Position numbers and translations under genes: made by a program. The notes under the pieces were generated by a model. It saw only the letters and a list, made by a program, of their open reading frames with translations. It had not been told where the DNA came from and ran no database searches. From the NCBI GenBank assembly GCA_012862575.1, contig BLSF01000031.1:310001-374000 (forward strand): a DNA stretch of 64,000 nt, read 5' to 3'. This DNA is from Parietichytrium sp. I65-24A. Lineage: Eukaryota > Sar > Bigyra > Thraustochytrida > Thraustochytriidae. This document shows positions 10,657 through 20,871 of this stretch, piece after piece; the stretch's first letter is position 1; each line of letters starts with the position of its first letter.

Positions 10657-11749
10657 TCTCTATAGTTGTAGTTTGTACGCTGGCTGGCTGGCTGGCTGGT
10701 TGGTTGGTTGGTTGGTTGGTTAGGTCGTAGGAGCAATGGTAGAAGACGCTATGTGCGAGTGCGGTTTCGTCTGCGGACAGTTTGACGTACGCGCGGGAAA
10801 TTTCACGTATGCGAACCGTTAGAAACGCTGTTTTGATATGTTGAGAGTGACACATGCTTGTGCGGAGAGAGGGACGGACGTCCTGGTGCGAATTTAGGAG
10901 TATCTTTTTGCTATCTAGAGTCTATCGAAAAAGGTAGCAACTAGAAAATATATTCTAAATTCTAAAGACTACTATAGATATATTACGTAGGACGTCACTG
11001 CTAATCAATAATCATATAATATTTATTCATTATGCACCATATAGACACAACTATAGACGAATACTGCTACACGGATCATAACTTAATTTCTAAAAGTAAA
11101 ACGTGGTGTGAGAGAGAGAGGCAGAGGCTCAGCAGTTTCTTTCAAACTCAAAATTTTCAAAAACATAAATAATTCACCGAGCTGTGGGAGAATTGTGCGA
11201 TATCGTACTGTTGTCTGATAGAAGATTGCCTAGAAGCTGCGTCCGCGCGCACAAAGCACACACATACACACATACACATACACACACATAGAGAGTCTGA
11301 ACTCTGAGACAGATCTGTGGGAGAAGGAAAAAGGAATAAGGTGTTGGAGTTGTTGTTGTTGGAGAACGGAGAACGGAGAAGTGGTGAACGTGAACTTGTT
11401 CTTGGTTTTTAATTGGAGAGCTCTTGGGAGTACGTCATTGGTGGATAGATTGAATTAATTATTCGAAATTGAAAACAAACTTGGGAGCTCGAAGCGTCAG
11501 GACAGTGCATGTGTCTGGTGTCTGGTGTTTGGTGTTTGGAGTTTGGTGTTTGTTTACGGTTCTATCTCTATCGGATCGGGTGAAGTGCGATACGGAACTC
11601 GTGGATTAGAAGCATTGAATGCTGGAGACAGACCGATTGTTTGTGTTGGTCGTCGCTTGCAAGAAGGACTCTAGCTAGTTTGCTTGCGCTGTGCTCGGTG
11701 TCGACTTAGTCTTCCCGTTCACTGCTGATGTCTCTGCGAAAGGGCGAGA
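10657..11749. other. Divergent promoter region between KYNU and the PCNA-motif gene
   Basis: About 1.1 kb without a supported gene. It holds a (GGCT)n(GGTT)n tract at 10681-10722, an AT-rich stretch near 10900-11100, a CACA/CATA run at about 11260-11290 and TGTCTGGTGTTTGG-like short repeats at about 11513-11555. Both flanking genes read outwards, so both promoters should lie here. Confidence 0.7.
10681..10722. repeat. (GGCT)n(GGTT)n microsatellite
   Basis: A compound tetranucleotide run beginning about 25 bp upstream of the kynureninase ATG (minus strand), so it probably lies in that gene's leader. Confidence 0.9.
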
Positions 11750-13378
11750 ATGGACCGCTTCGTGGTGCGTAAGACCAAAGAAAGTCAGATCAAGCAGGTC
11801 GTGGAAATTGATGATGAGGAGAGTGGCCGTGCCGCTATAAAGTCTCCGGAGACGGATGCAGTTAATGCCGTTGCAATTGAAGAGGGATTTGCTAGTGTGG
11901 GTGTGGGCAGGACTGCAGAAGAGAGTTCGTCGCCAAAGAAGCGGCCCGTGAGCGCCTTCGACGTCATGCTCGGAAAGACCCCCAGAAAAAGGCAGGCGGT
12001 GCACGGCGAGACAAGCGTCACGCCGGAGAAGACCACCTTGGCATGGACAAGCGAACTCAGGCATGGCCCGAAAGGCAGTGGGGCGAATGCCTTTAATTTG
12101 CTCAGGCAGTCAGCTGCAGCGCGGCCCCGAAAGGAAGCGATCGTTTGCTGCAAGGATCTGAGCGCCCGCTGGGTTGTGATGGACGAGCACAATCCAGCTT
12201 TTGTTGTAGACTTCTCGAAATTTCGCGGCGGGGAGGACTCCACATTTGCTTGGTCATCACAAGTTGACCTGCACGCCAAAGTGGACTTGGTTGACCCTAA
12301 AGAAAGTGCCTCCTATCGAGGAACACGCCTTTACCTGTGCAGTGAGGTCCCTTCAATTGATATAAGCAAATTTGGGGCCGCTGTGGCAGATGCGGCATGC
12401 TCATCGCCGAACTTTCGTCAAGCTTTCCATTCGCACGCCGCTGCATGGGCAAACAATCGAACTTCCACGCGTCTAAGTGTGGGAGTCTTAAAATCTTTGC
12501 TGCAAAAGTCTGTGCGGCGCGGCTTGGCGTGCTCTGCTCTATTTTGCGCAGCCGAACTGCTCATCAGTAATAGAGACGAATTCTTTCGTAGGATGCCCAT
12601 CATAGTCGTCGAGGACTCCATTCTGCACCCCGAAGAACCATTTCTTGTGAGCCTCATGTTGTTGAGCTCCAAGGGCTTCGTTCCCTCCGCAGCGCACCTT
12701 CGCAAGTGTTTTGGGATCATTGTTCAAGTCGCTCTCGCGGCAAAAAATGATGTCATAGGCTTTGGGGCGGTTCCGATGGAGTATGGTGAAATCGATAGTC
12801 AGCTGATTCGAGGATCTGGAAAGCAGATTTTGCAAGAGTGCAGGACCATAGTTCGCAGCCTCGCTTGTAGAGCCTGCTTTGGTGGAATGGGGGGCGACAA
12901 GCGAATGCTCATGAGACATGCGGCAACCTGGCTGAAAAGGTTTGCTGCGCATTCGGGATTGGATAAAGAGTGGCTTGGAGCGCTCCGTTCTGCGCACGGG
13001 ACGTGGTGTTCCACTTTAGGCAAAGCAGAGAAAGTGGCGCTACCAATCGCAGGTATTGATTTTCACTGCTCCCCTTGGATGCTTGACGAGATCGAACACC
13101 GCGAGGCGCACCCTGATGTAATTCGTAGCGCCATGTGGTGGTTTCACAGCTCTACCAACGTCAGAGAATATCTGGGGAAGACCGACTTTGCCTCTTTGCG
13201 TGATGAGGAGCTCATGAAGGAAGACGAGGAGGCGAGGATTAAGTTGATTCAGGAAGAGGCCAAGAAGAAAGTTGAGCTGCATGACGTTTGGCAGAAAATA
13301 GCTCCGCAGGTTGAGAGAATCTGCGTGGGGTTCTTGAAGAGTAAATGCGATGACCGAGTTGACTTGATTTGTAAATAG
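11750..13378 (+). CDS. Unnamed protein with APIM-like PCNA-binding N-terminus
   Basis: A 542-residue single-exon protein. Its first residues, MDRFVVRK, fit the APIM consensus [KR][FYW][LIVA][LIVA][KR] and closely resemble the start of human ALKBH2 (MDRFLVK), the founding APIM protein. Two further short motifs, SAFDVMLGKTPRKRQ and NAFNLLRQSAAARPRK, resemble each other. The rest is a globular helical region with LLQKSVRRGLACSALFCAAE, RRMPIIVVEDSILHPEEPFL, IAGIDFHCSPWMLDEI and MWWFHSSTNVREYL. These look like signatures of a conserved family, but I cannot name it; the RRxPIIxVED block recalls the helical region after the AAA+ core of clamp-loader-like proteins. There is no Walker motif and no nuclease signature. 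A role in replication or repair is an inference. Confidence 0.75.
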   Translation: MDRFVVRKTKESQIKQVVEIDDEESGRAAIKSPETDAVNAVAIEEGFASVGVGRTAEESSSPKKRPVSAFDVMLGKTPRKRQAVHGETSVTPEKTTLAWTSELRHGPKGSGANAFNLLRQSAAARPRKEAIVCCKDLSARWVVMDEHNPAFVVDFSKFRGGEDSTFAWSSQVDLHAKVDLVDPKESASYRGTRLYLCSEVPSIDISKFGAAVADAACSSPNFRQAFHSHAAAWANNRTSTRLSVGVLKSLLQKSVRRGLACSALFCAAELLISNRDEFFRRMPIIVVEDSILHPEEPFLVSLMLLSSKGFVPSAAHLRKCFGIIVQVALAAKNDVIGFGAVPMEYGEIDSQLIRGSGKQILQECRTIVRSLACRACFGGMGGDKRMLMRHAATWLKRFAAHSGLDKEWLGALRSAHGTWCSTLGKAEKVALPIAGIDFHCSPWMLDEIEHREAHPDVIRSAMWWFHSSTNVREYLGKTDFASLRDEELMKEDEEARIKLIQEEAKKKVELHDVWQKIAPQVERICVGFLKSKCDDRVDLICK

Positions 13379-13431
13379 CGCTCTTCCGGACAGTTCAAGG
13401 AATAGATCAGGGCAAACAAGAGATTAAAGTT

Positions 13432-14362
13432 TTACTTCTTTTTCGCTTTAGCTGTTTTGGCGGAAGCAGCGCTTCCGGAGGATTTTGCTGAGCCAGAGCC
13501 GACCTTGAGAAAAACTAATTTTGACTTTTCGTCGGTCTTGATGACTTTCTCGCCGTTGTATGGAACCTTCACCTTCCAAAAATCGTAAAACCCTGTCGAA
13601 CTCTCAAACTGCCCTTTGATCTCTTCCTCTGCTGGGGTGAAATCTTCTCCAGGTTGGAGCCACACCCATTTGCCTTTCATGCTCTTGGCAACTGCAGCCT
13701 GCTGGTCCTCGATCTCGGCACCTTCCTTCCTGAACTCGACGAAGATAAACTCTGGTCAGATCCTTCTTTGTCCTGTTACACACCACACACTCTGATGGGG
13801 CAACTTACCAATCCCTCTTCTCGCCAAAGATTTTTCTTGCCTCTTGGTCGAGAGTCCTGTCGAGAAGTTCGCCCGTCTTCTCCTCGATAGCCTTCTCGTG
13901 AGCGACAATTTTAACAATGCCTTGCAGTTTCTTCACTGGTAGGCCAGTAAGGTACGCCATCCTTTTAAGGTCGCCCTTTCCATTTGGGTCAGTTGTGTGA
14001 AGCATGTATATCTCCTCGCGCATGTCAAGTGGGACAAGACCACTGTTTGGCATCTGCTCTGGTTTGAAGCAAAGGTTCAGCCTGCCGCCTTCTGTCAGCC
14101 CAGTTTCAGGATCTCGGTACACTCTTGGAGTGCTGTGCTGTGCGTACTTGTTCCGGCCTCCACGTTGGCCAGCTCCTGGAGGGCGACGATTAGCACCTCC
14201 CCTTGGTTTGCCACCCTGGCGCGGCTGCTGCTGCTGCTGCTGCTGGCCGCCGTGGGATCCCGATGCAGCAGTGCACATCTGTCTCATGCCCATGGCATAG
14301 CTTCTCCTGTGAATCGCACGAGCCAACATCTTTCCTCTATTTACATCATAATCCCAAAGCAT
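13432..14362 (-). CDS. mS45/Bot1 (EMRP)-like mitochondrial protein, two exons
   Basis: Exon 1 is 14362-13809 and exon 2 is 13729-13432, with a 79-bp GT-AG intron. This junction keeps the frame (GEKRDW joined to KEGAEIEDQQ); nearer acceptors run into stops. The product is about 283 residues from the first ATG or 272 from the ATG at 14329. The second start gives MLARAIHRRSYAMGMRQM, a good mitochondrial presequence. A poly-Gln/Gly/Arg linker follows, then GLVPLDMREEIYMLH...LTGLPVKKLQGIVKIV, a helix-turn-helix-like pattern as in the Eukaryotic Mitochondrial Regulator Protein family (fission yeast Bot1, yeast mS45), and finally a Lys/Ala-rich tail. A small-subunit mitoribosome role is a family-based guess. 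Confidence 0.6.
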
Positions 14363-15387
14363 TCAACCATGCCAACGTTGCCAACGAAGAGAACACCACG
14401 CCATTCCCAATTCCGACATCCAATTACGGGCGCGCCCAGAGAAACCGAGAAACAGAGAAACCAACAAACATTGGGAACGCATGAAACAATACATATGTAT
14501 GCATGCATGCATGTATGTATATATACACACACTCTTTTTCGTCAGACACACGCTACACCCGCAATAAACCACCACCCGACCTCAAAACCTCAAAACCTCA
14601 AAACAATTCCCAACCACAATGCTGCACATTGCATTCGCAATTCTTCTGTTTCCCGCATCTTTCCATCCTTTTAATGCGACCGCATTTCTTGTTCCTTCGC
14701 AGAGTATACTTGCTCCATACTTTTCGCCCGCCATACACATACACTCACCCACTCACTCACACACTCACAACGCGCACTAACATTCAACTCACCGCTTCTC
14801 TTGGTGCCTAAGGACCGCTTAGCGCTCCACTTAGCTTCCTACGTACGTGCGCTATTTGCCGATCGGTAATTTTATGTCTGCGAGGACACTTTGTTCGGCG
14901 CTACTGGAGACTCACACCATGTCGACCGTCGATTTGCCTTGTATTTTGCATATGAAATGTATCACAGCTCGGTAGTTGCGTATTTGATAATACGATATGT
15001 TCGACGGTCAGTTTCTGACCCTGAAATACCGCCTGCGGATAAACGTGTCCCTAAAAGTACCTGGAGCCTTACACACGGATACCACGGATGGTCGACAGTG
15101 GCTGGTAAGTCGCTCTATTCGTTGGCAGTAGATGCTACGGTGGAGCAACGATGCTAAAGTAGACCAGCACAGACCCATGCGTGTCCTGAAAGAGCCCGAA
15201 ATTCAAAACTTGAACCGGAAGAGAAAATAAACGGGACGAAGCAAAGCAGTTTCCATACTTTATATATATATACACACATACATCTTCGCTGAGTACAGCT
15301 CTTCTGCGATTCACGCGCGGTGAGCAGGCACGTGAGGGGGACAGCTGCCGAAGTGAGGAGAAGTGAGAAGTGAGGAGAAAGAGAAAG
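14363..15387. other. Divergent intergenic region
   Basis: About 1 kb between the mS45-like gene and CENP-I, both reading outwards. It contains alternating purine-pyrimidine runs (gcatgcatgc then tatatacacac near 14500-14535) and a tatatatatata tract at 15261-15272. An 88-codon open frame (14891-15157) has no recognisable homology and is not called. Confidence 0.65.
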
Positions 15388-17836
15388 ATGGATGCAAGTG
15401 TGAGGAGATGTTTGGACGCTCTAGAGCAGAGTGAGTTGAAAGTGAAAAGAGATGGATGATAATGGGTCGAATTGTATGTGACTTGCAGATGACTTTGCGC
15501 TCATTAATGTGTGTGTTTCTTTTGTCTGTTGGCGCTGTTTTCTTCGTGTGGCGAATCTTGGCTTCTGGCTAATTTTGTCGATGGGTGTTTTGTTTTGGTC
15601 GTGGGAATTGTTACTTGTTTGGCTCATCCATTGGCTCTGGAGAATAGGGGACGGAGATGTCGCAGGAAAAGATGCGCTGGAAGAACTGGAGACGCTCAGT
15701 AGCAAAGTGGGATTGACGAAGGAGATGCTAGAGAGGGTTGCATGCATCGTCGGCAGCAATGATTGCCCAAAGTCGATGCAGCAAAGATTGGTTCGCACGA
15801 TGTTGCCGCGTGGGGCTGTGGGAAGGGAGACAGTGATACAGCTGATGGGAAAGTTCGCCTGTTTTGGAGTCAAGGAGAAGGTTACTGCGCTGAAGTGGTT
15901 GATTCTGGTTAATCGTAAACTATCCATCGACGCCACGCAAGCTTTACACGCCATGTACCAGGTTTTCTTCCACTACCTCGAATACGAGGCCACGCGACCA
16001 TATCTGTGCAGACTGCTGTACATGCTCACACGGAGGAAAGACGTTACGCCATCTAGGGCGGCGAGGCTCGTCGATCTGATTCGCAATCTTGTCGATTCAG
16101 GCCAGGATGCAAGTTCGATGCTCCTTCTATACGACTTGTACACCCAGTACGCGCCCGAAACCGTCCATCTGTTTCCAGCCCAGTTTGCACGCCCAAAGGG
16201 GTCGTTTTTCAATGTCCCGGACGCGCAGTGGAAGGAGGAGATGGAAGATGTCCAGCATCGAGCTGCCAAGGGAAAGCATGACAACGTCCTTGAACCAAGC
16301 GCTGAAGCAGAAGACGACCTCACACGGAGCCAATTCAAAAAGCGCAGGAGGAACTTTGAGCCGGCCGGATTGCGTTCGGTTGGTCCCAAGAAAAAGAAGA
16401 AAGAGGAGCTTGAGTTTCTGCCTCCGGCGCAGTCTTTGAACCAAGGCGAATCGCTTAACGTTGACGAAATCTCGACGGTAAATCAGCTTGCTCAAGGTCT
16501 TCTGAGCCGAAAAGTTGCGTTTCCTGACAGATGCTCAGCAATTCTGCGTGATACAATGTTTCAATATCTTCTTTGTCTGGAGCCCCGAGAGGACCAGATC
16601 AAGAGGCTGCGCCACACCTTGCCCTACTTGATTGAGGAGGAGTTTTTCTCGCTGCGCACGAGCACCTTGCATGAACAGGAGAGCGAGAGTAAGGCAACGG
16701 CAGCTCGGGTGGAGCAGTTCAAGGTGCAGAGCTCACTTCTTGAAGCGATGGCGGACTTTAGCGACTTTATGCAGCAAACAGTCCCCGAAATGGAGGCTTT
16801 TGTCTTCCGATACCTGGCGAGCTGGAACGGCGTACACCACACGGGGCCTCTGCTTCGCCTCGTCTCTCGCTTGCAGCCAAGACGATTTTCTGAGTTTTAT
16901 CGGGAGGTATTGCAACCTTTGCACCGATTGTTCAGGTGCTCTGAAGCCGAGCTTCAATACAAAATTGTTCTCAGCTTGACAGATCTGCTGCGTAACTGGG
17001 CCGAAATAGACTGGGAAGCCGTACTGATTCGAGGTAGCTCTGAATCTGCCGCAACGCAGCAAGGGGAACAGGGCGAGGGGCAGAAGCAAGAGGTCGTTCG
17101 CTTTGTTCCACTCCCTGGTGGCGTGGACTATTTCAGGGTTATGTTCGAACTCGTAAAGTACACGGACCAGTTGCTCGCCAGCAGTTTGATGATCGGGCAA
17201 GACCATACACTCTTGCAGCTCGCAGCCGGTACGTTTTTTTCGGCCGCTGCGGATCTGCACACCAAACACCACATTCCGTTCGTACTACCGCCGTCCCCCG
17301 GCCTCCTGTATCGCTTGCTCCTCTCATCCAGTGCCGTCGGAGTGGATGTTGCGTGCTCATTGTTGCACAAGTTTCGGAGCAGTTTTCAGTCCCTGCAGGC
17401 AACCCAGGCTCAAAGAAGGATAGGGTCAGAGACAACACCGACCCGGGCAGAGTCCGGCATAGAGAAGATGGCGCTTTACAACTCCTATGTATGGGATGCG
17501 TGTAACCTGCTGTGGATGGGCAAAGGCTTGGCAGACACGAAGGGCATCGGCCAAGAAGCCAGCTCAGTACTTTCGAAATATGCGGAGAACGGTGCGCTGA
17601 GAGAATTTTTGAAGAAATACCCAGATTCGGCTTTTAGCAATGCGTTCAGCACGACATCGTCACTTGCTTTTATTGGCTTTGCCAACACTTTTGCAACTGA
17701 AAAACATACTTCTACGGACCGAATCGCTGGAGACACCAAGGTTGAGTACCTTGACTACTTGGAGACAGCCGGATGCGAAGGTCTTTCCCGGTTCATGCAT
17801 ACATTTATAAGCCGCCTGACTCAGCGCAACAAGTAA
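15388..17836 (+). CDS. CENPI: CENP-I/Mis6 inner kinetochore protein, two exons
   Basis: Exon 1 is 15388-15430 (MDASVRRCLDALEQ) and exon 2 is 15648-17836, with a 217-bp GT-AG intron. Together they give 2232 nt, 743 residues. CENP-I is a HEAT-repeat subunit of the constitutive centromere-associated network that links CENP-A chromatin to the outer kinetochore. The family signature is clear: VKEKVTALKWLILV, then PYLCRLLYMLTRRKDVTPSR, ARLVDLIRNL and LLLYDLYTQYAPETVHLFP, against human PYVCHLLYLLTKKENVKPFR. A basic linker (KKRRR, KKKKKEE) lies near residues 270-310. Length is close to human (756). Reading exon 2 back through the intron gives a Trp/Leu-rich stretch that mimics a signal anchor; it is intronic. 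A TA tract lies 116-127 bp upstream. Confidence 0.92.
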
Positions 17837-17923
17837 GCCAGGTATGAGAACTCCAAATATCTGTCGAAAAGTAAGACTTTCCGATTGTTTTTAAAAAATC
17901 TTACACACATTCTCAAATATTGC

Positions 17924-19369
17924 TCAGTCTTTTGCTAAAATCACTCTGCCTTGCGAGCGGCCTTTCAGCAACACTGCTTTACGTGGAGATTCTATGTTGT
18001 TTGGCCTAATGGACGGAGGGATCGACGGCGGCGCGAGTTGGGCAGTGCCAAAGCACAACGACCCAATTTTATCTCGAATTTTAGCCCTGTTCGAGAGCAA
18101 AAACTCCCTTACCTGCTCTGATTCCTCCCCTGCCTCTTCCGCGAATCGTTGGTCGTTACTTGAGTCTTGTGAGGAGGTCTGCCCCGCTTTAATATTATAT
18201 TGTCTGGCGAGCCTGCCAAACTTGATTTCCTCTAATCTTGCCTTGCTGACAGCAGTGACTACGACTGTATCGGAGGGAGGATCAAAAGCTGCCCCACGAT
18301 GGTTCTGCATCTTTTTTTTCTTCTTTGAATCCGAGTTTGAAAGATCCGGGTCGGTGGTCTCCGCAGCCCGAGCTTCGCTCTCCTTCGCGCAACTGGTAGC
18401 TGCCCCTTCAACGGCATCAAAGAGTTGAGAACAGAACATGCACACTTTCAGCTCATCATACAGCCGAAAGAGAAATTTTTTACCAGGTATCTCCGCCCCA
18501 CCTTTGCTCCCGTACATATCCGCCCATTTCTTTCTCAGCCTATAGATTGCTTGTCTGGAAATACTTGTGGTGAGAGAGTCCTCCGGAAATTTCATCTCAC
18601 AGAGAGCGCACGGCCTTTTCCGCTGCTCAACGCCGTAATATGTCAGTGTCCGTGTTTGCGAATCAGAGAGCGACCTAAAGCTCGGGCTTGTGGAAGCGGA
18701 TTTGGCGGAGTCTGTTTTCTCGGCGCCAGATGCCTGCTGACCTAGCGCTCCCGGCGGGGAAAGGTTCGCCGGGGATCCGTTCGCCGGGCTCGGTTGACGT
18801 TGGTTGTCACTAGACTTTGGCTTTCCTCGAAGGAGCTCGTCTCCTTCGTCAATCGTGTTAGCAATATGAGCGATAGATTTTCGGGCAACTGCCATGCGGG
18901 TATGCAAAGCAGCCCCAGGCGAATAAGACGGCTTTCGTCGCCTTCTGTGGCCATCGTCTGCATTCAGATTGCGTACCCTAGAGGCTTTGAGATCGTCCGC
19001 GCTTGAGGGGATGTTGGGCGCATCGCCCTGCTGAGTCGGTAAGAAAAACTCCATATACCGGGCCGGCGTTTTGTGTGGCGCCTCAATCGGAATCCAATTG
19101 CAGTGACCCTCTGCTTGGGTGAAAAACTCCATCAAGTCCCGCATGCCGTTCCCCTTCTTGTCTCCTTGCGTCATTAGCTCCCGAGTGCCAAAGCTCTCCT
19201 GTTTCTCCATTGTCAACGCCTTGAGTTTCTCCTTGTCCACCTTTTGGAGCAGGGCCGCTCCGTGCTTGGCATCTTCCACAACCAGCCTCCTGGACTCTTC
19301 CGTGGCCATGCGCAGGAGCTGCGTCCTCGAGCAGTCCATCACCTCGAGCACTTGGCCATGGGCCACCAT
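17924..19369 (-). CDS. Unknown protein with paired CxxC motifs
   Basis: 481 residues from the ATG at 19369 (AAAGATGG context). The frame stays open upstream to about 19580 without another ATG, so a short 5' exon is possible. Two cysteine pairs, RPCALCEMKF and KVCMFCSQLF, flank a helical basic segment (SRQAIYRLRKKWADMYG), consistent with one zinc-binding module around residues 260-325. A conserved-looking patch (GHCNWIPIEAPHKTPARYMEFF) precedes it. The rest is Ser/Pro-rich and probably disordered, and a KKKKK cluster could act as a nuclear signal. I do not recognise the family. It is convergent with CENP-I, whose end lies 87 bp away. Confidence 0.7.
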   Translation of the reverse strand: MVAHGQVLEVMDCSRTQLLRMATEESRRLVVEDAKHGAALLQKVDKEKLKALTMEKQESFGTRELMTQGDKKGNGMRDLMEFFTQAEGHCNWIPIEAPHKTPARYMEFFLPTQQGDAPNIPSSADDLKASRVRNLNADDGHRRRRKPSYSPGAALHTRMAVARKSIAHIANTIDEGDELLRGKPKSSDNQRQPSPANGSPANLSPPGALGQQASGAEKTDSAKSASTSPSFRSLSDSQTRTLTYYGVEQRKRPCALCEMKFPEDSLTTSISRQAIYRLRKKWADMYGSKGGAEIPGKKFLFRLYDELKVCMFCSQLFDAVEGAATSCAKESEARAAETTDPDLSNSDSKKKKKMQNHRGAAFDPPSDTVVVTAVSKARLEEIKFGRLARQYNIKAGQTSSQDSSNDQRFAEEAGEESEQVREFLLSNRAKIRDKIGSLCFGTAQLAPPSIPPSIRPNNIESPRKAVLLKGRSQGRVILAKD

Positions 19370-20871
19370 CTTTCGCCTGCGAGTCGGACGACGGCAGGGG
19401 TTTCGCGCGCCAGAGTACCACGGTCCCGCGTCGACGGCTTTCCAACCAAAGCTATTCGCATCCGCGGACCGCTCTCTGCACGCGGCGACGAAGGAGGGAG
19501 CTCTTTGCAAAGACAAGATCGGCGGCGAATCGATTAAGAGCGCGTCCTTTGTATATACATAGACGATGCCAGAACTCTACGATGGCGCAGCAGGAGCTAG
19601 CTATCAATCCCAATTCCGCGCCGCATTTGAACCAGCTCGCTTTTGCGGACTTTACCTTTCGTTAGGCGCATTGCTCGAAGCGCCTTGGAAGCTTGGACTT
19701 GGCTAGCTTCTTATGGAAGAGCAGTGCAAAGAGAGAGATAGAGATTAATATAAAGATAGAGTGAGAGATCGAATGCAATCGCGAGCCAGAAAGGACAGGT
19801 GGATATGGTGGATAGCTCCGCACGAGTGCGGCTGGCGTAGCTTTTCCATGTGCTTTTCAATGTGCTTGTGTCATGTGCTTTGAGGTTGAGGTTTCTGCTC
19901 AAGGCACAAGTCCAATATTCGCGACAAACATTCCTGTCTGTCATTCGTAGACGAGAGATTTGTTCCATGGAAAAGAAAACAACGAGAAGAAAATCCTTTC
20001 TCTGGCGTCCAAAATTGTTTTGTACGACATGATTGACAAAAGTCAGAGAAGAAAAATACTCCTTGATTGAAAAAAAATGCAGTGTAAAATCGATCCGTTG
20101 CGGAATACTGGTCCAGTGCCAGTGACAGTGCCGTCAATTGATCGACCCACGCATCGACATCTATTTCCTAGTCTCAGCCGCAGCTCCAAATTAATCTATC
20201 CAGAATTGGACGAAATTACTACCAATACAGCCATCCGCGGTCTCGTGCACACTTTTCCAAGTCTCGCCTACCGCCTAAAGGCATCTAACTTTAACCCTAA
20301 ATGCAACTCCACCACGTTAGTAGTCTGTTACCAAAGAGTACCGGTGAATGCAATTTTTCCAGGGCTCTTAGCGGAGTGGTACTTGGCGCTTATATTTTCC
20401 TAGCGAAATGACGTGGTCTTGATCGACTTGTGCATTTTTTTTCTTTCGATTTGGACTTCTTCTCAATGAATAATAGACTGCTTTTCGGATGGAGTGTATG
20501 GAGCTGCGGAGCACAGCATTGAAGAATCAAGACCATGAAAAGAGAGCTCTGGTGGAAGAGATGAAAGAAAGGTATCTCATATCTCTCTTTCTAGTTTGGA
20601 GCTTGACTGAAAGGCTCAGACCGCAGCATCGATGAATACGTTTACTTTAACTCTGGTGTGCTTCCCATCTTACCTTCGTTACCTTCACACGAATGCACCA
20701 CGGTCGTCGCGAAATGGTTATCATTAATTAACCAGAAGACACACAAACAAACTCTGGACGCCTTTGGCAAACGGCAACAACACAAACGGCCGCCATTGCG
20801 CGTGGCAGACCTCTCCGTGTCTTTGCGCAGTTGAGAGCCCGACTTGAGCGCTCAGGACGCTCGAGTTGGAG
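19370..20871. other. Divergent intergenic region
   Basis: About 1.5 kb upstream of both the CxxC gene (minus) and PX-VPS9 (plus). The part to about 19580 may be leader or a 5' exon of the CxxC gene, with tgtatatacat at 19550-19560. Two short ATG frames are visible: 46 codons from 19566 and 48 codons from 20489 (MECMELRSTALKNQ, helix-like, followed by a possible donor). Neither joins in frame to PX-VPS9 and neither is called. Confidence 0.6.

Noticed and set aside
14891-15157. 88-codon plus-strand frame between mS45-like and CENP-I
   Set aside because: TTG-type start and no conserved pattern; sits in a promoter region.
15509-15647. Hydrophobic Trp/Leu-rich N-terminus suggesting a membrane form of CENP-I
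   Set aside because: It is intron sequence read through; splicing 15430 to 15648 gives a normal start.
19566-19706. Short ATG frame MPELYDGAAGASYQS (46 codons)
   Set aside because: Coding-like in parts but no family match and lies in the leader region of the CxxC gene.
20489-20635. Short ATG frame MECMELRSTALKNQ as a possible first exon of PX-VPS9
   Set aside because: No acceptor joins it in frame; an in-frame stop at 20845 precedes the PX-VPS9 ATG.
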